From contig JANXXV010000220.1 of the NCBI GenBank assembly GCA_025350445.1, forward strand, positions 1-7,265: a DNA stretch of 7,265 nucleotides, given 5' to 3'. Below the pieces are notes generated by a model. The model saw only the letters and a list, made by a program, of their open reading frames with translations, made no database searches and was not told where the DNA came from. The stretch comes from Bryobacteraceae bacterium (GTDB lineage Bacteria; Acidobacteriota; Terriglobia; Bryobacterales; Bryobacteraceae). Both the position numbers and the translations under genes were made by a program. Each line of letters begins with the position of its first letter. Position 1 is the stretch's first letter. This document shows positions 6,130 to 7,265 of this stretch, one piece after another.

Positions 6130-6867
6130 ATGCAGATCGCCGGCGGAATTTCCCTCATAGCCTCGGGGAATCTGGGTGTGTCGCTCACGCATCCGCTCGA
6201 TTGCAATGCCTTCGCGCTTCGCTGCGGCGACGAATATGTTCTGATCGATTCCGGTGCCGGCGTCGAAACGCAGCGGATTATCGAGGTTCTGAAATCGGAC
6301 GGTATTCCGTTGGACCGTGTACGGCGATTGATGCTGACGCATTATCACCTGGATCACTCCGGCGGTGCCGCCGCTCTACGGGAGGCTCTCGATCTTGAGG
6401 TATGGGCCGGCCCGTTCACGGCTCCAGTGCTAGCCGCTGGCGATGAAGAGGCGATCTCTCTGGCTGCGGCAAAACGTGCCGGAGTCTATCCCGCCGGCGT
6501 CAAGTTCAGCGCGTGCCCCGTCGGCAACGTATTTGACCCAGGCACGCCGTTCGTAATCGGCGATACGAAGATCCTGCCGGTCGCCGCGCCCGGCCATTCC
6601 CGCGACATGATCTGTTTGTTGATACAACAACCGCATCGGACAATGCTGTTTCCCGGCGACACCATCTTTCATGGCGGCCGTATCTCGCTGCAAGACACGC
6701 ACGACTGCGACGTTGCCAAATACTGCGGGAGTATCCGCATGTTGGCGAAGTTGGAGTTTGAGATGATGTTCCCTGGCCACGGGTTGTGGTCGTTGACCGG
6801 AGCACAACGTCACCTTCGGGACGCCTTGAGCTTTATCGATCGTCTGCTGCTGCCCCCAAGTTTATGA
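6130..6867 (+). CDS. Metallo-beta-lactamase-fold hydrolase
   Basis: A 245-aa soluble enzyme with the complete MBL metal-binding set: LTHYHLDHSGG (69-79, H71, H73, D75, H76), PGHS (154-157, H156), PGD (175-177, D177) and PGHG (215-218, H217). The N-terminal strand ends in YVLIDSGAG (36-44), as in glyoxalase II and lactonase-type members. Such enzymes hydrolyse thioesters, lactones or related bonds with one or two Zn/Fe ions. There is no signal peptide, so it is likely cytoplasmic. It begins four bases after the creatininase stop with no clear Shine-Dalgarno and ends in an ATGA overlap with the next gene, so expression probably depends on coupling. A lactonase role following the dehydrogenase encoded next would fit, but this is inference. 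A beta-lactam resistance role is not indicated. Confidence 0.9.
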   Translation: MQIAGGISLIASGNLGVSLTHPLDCNAFALRCGDEYVLIDSGAGVETQRIIEVLKSDGIPLDRVRRLMLTHYHLDHSGGAAALREALDLEVWAGPFTAPVLAAGDEEAISLAAAKRAGVYPAGVKFSACPVGNVFDPGTPFVIGDTKILPVAAPGHSRDMICLLIQQPHRTMLFPGDTIFHGGRISLQDTHDCDVAKYCGSIRMLAKLEFEMMFPGHGLWSLTGAQRHLRDALSFIDRLLLPPSL

Positions 6868-7265
6868 CTTCACTTTCCATCATTGGCCTGGGAAACATTG
6901 GCCGCGTCCACCTGGATAATCTGCGGTCGCTTCGAGGTTGCCGAGTCGCAGGAGTATTTGACGTCAAGCTCCCTTCCGCCGATCCCGGTGTGTTGGTGTA
7001 TCCGTCCCTGGAAGCACTGCTTCAGGATCCGGCGGCCACCGCCGTGGTGATCGCGACCCCCAGCGACACACACGCCGAACTGACTGAACGTGCGCTCGCG
7101 GCGGGCAAACACGTCTTTGTAGAGAAGCCGCTGGCCGGGACACTCGCGGACGCCAAACGCATTACCGAAGCAGCACGGCAGCATCCGAAGCAGGTAGTAC
7201 AGGTGGGCTTCTGCGAGCGCTTTAACGTAAATTACCTGGAAGCGCGCCGTGCGGTTCTCGCTGGC
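6864..7265 (+). CDS. Gfo/Idh/MocA-family NAD(P)-dependent oxidoreductase, N-terminal part
   Basis: The first 134 codons of a gene that continues past the window; full-length members are usually about 320-400 aa. The Rossmann nucleotide-binding motif GLGNIGRVH (8-16) sits at the N-terminus. ATPSDTHAELTERALAAGKHVFVEKPL (64-90) is given here by its key points: ATPSDTH at 64-70 and the family hallmark EKP at 87-89, whose Lys is the usual catalytic or substrate-binding residue. VGFCERFN (114-121) resembles the VGxxERFN segment of nucleotide-sugar and inositol-type dehydrogenases. The start ATG overlaps the MBL-gene stop (ATGA). The enzyme probably oxidises or reduces a sugar or cyclitol hydroxyl in the cytoplasm, as part of the same pathway as the three upstream genes. 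The substrate is unknown. The translation was made directly from the sequence and stays open to the last base. Confidence 0.92.
   Translation, partial: MTSLSIIGLGNIGRVHLDNLRSLRGCRVAGVFDVKLPSADPGVLVYPSLEALLQDPAATAVVIATPSDTHAELTERALAAGKHVFVEKPLAGTLADAKRITEAARQHPKQVVQVGFCERFNVNYLEARRAVLAG

Noticed and set aside
6130..6867. Beta-lactam resistance gene
   Set aside because: The fold motifs are general to MBL hydrolases, there is no signal peptide, and the operon context is catabolic.

Overview
The window looks like chromosomal DNA of a high-GC, free-living acidobacterium, most likely of the Solibacter/Bryobacteraceae type; a planctomycete is the main alternative. This rests on protein content: a secreted Big2/cytochrome-like/DUF1549 protein next to a secreted IPT plus pre-peptidase-C (PPC) domain protein, and a Tat-exported hydrolase-like protein in a catabolic operon. 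That is inference from known family distributions, not a taxonomic assignment. No tRNA, rRNA, CRISPR array, transposase or phage gene was seen.

Left half (minus strand, read right to left): a GntR/FCD-family regulator (3685-2948), an 88-bp gap with a candidate promoter and a perfect 7-bp inverted repeat, a 552-aa secreted multidomain protein (2859-1201), and a secreted Big2-heme-Big2-DUF1549 protein (1204-5). The last two overlap by four bases (TTGA) and appear translationally coupled. The DUF1549 gene is broken at the window edge. Its reading frame leaves the family consensus at about base 40, and the missing consensus segment (PEFVDYWTYR) lies on the opposite strand at bases 1-39. This is the signature of a short inversion or a fold-back junction.

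Middle (3686-3924): a 239-bp divergent regulatory region with two copies of TACCGGYAWTA exactly 60 bp apart. These are plausible operators for the regulator, which would then control itself and the rightward operon.

Right half (plus strand): a tightly packed operon of four genes with a 4-bp overlap, a 4-bp gap and another 4-bp overlap. It encodes a Tat-exported TIM-barrel-like putative glycoside-hydrolase-related protein with a CxCxxC cluster, a creatininase-family metallo-amidohydrolase, a metallo-beta-lactamase-fold hydrolase, and the start of a Gfo/Idh/MocA NAD(P)-dependent oxidoreductase cut by the window end. Together with a divergent FCD regulator this looks like an inducible catabolic cassette for an unidentified sugar-derived or amide/lactam-containing compound. 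The substrate cannot be read from the sequence, and I do not recognise the combination as a named pathway.
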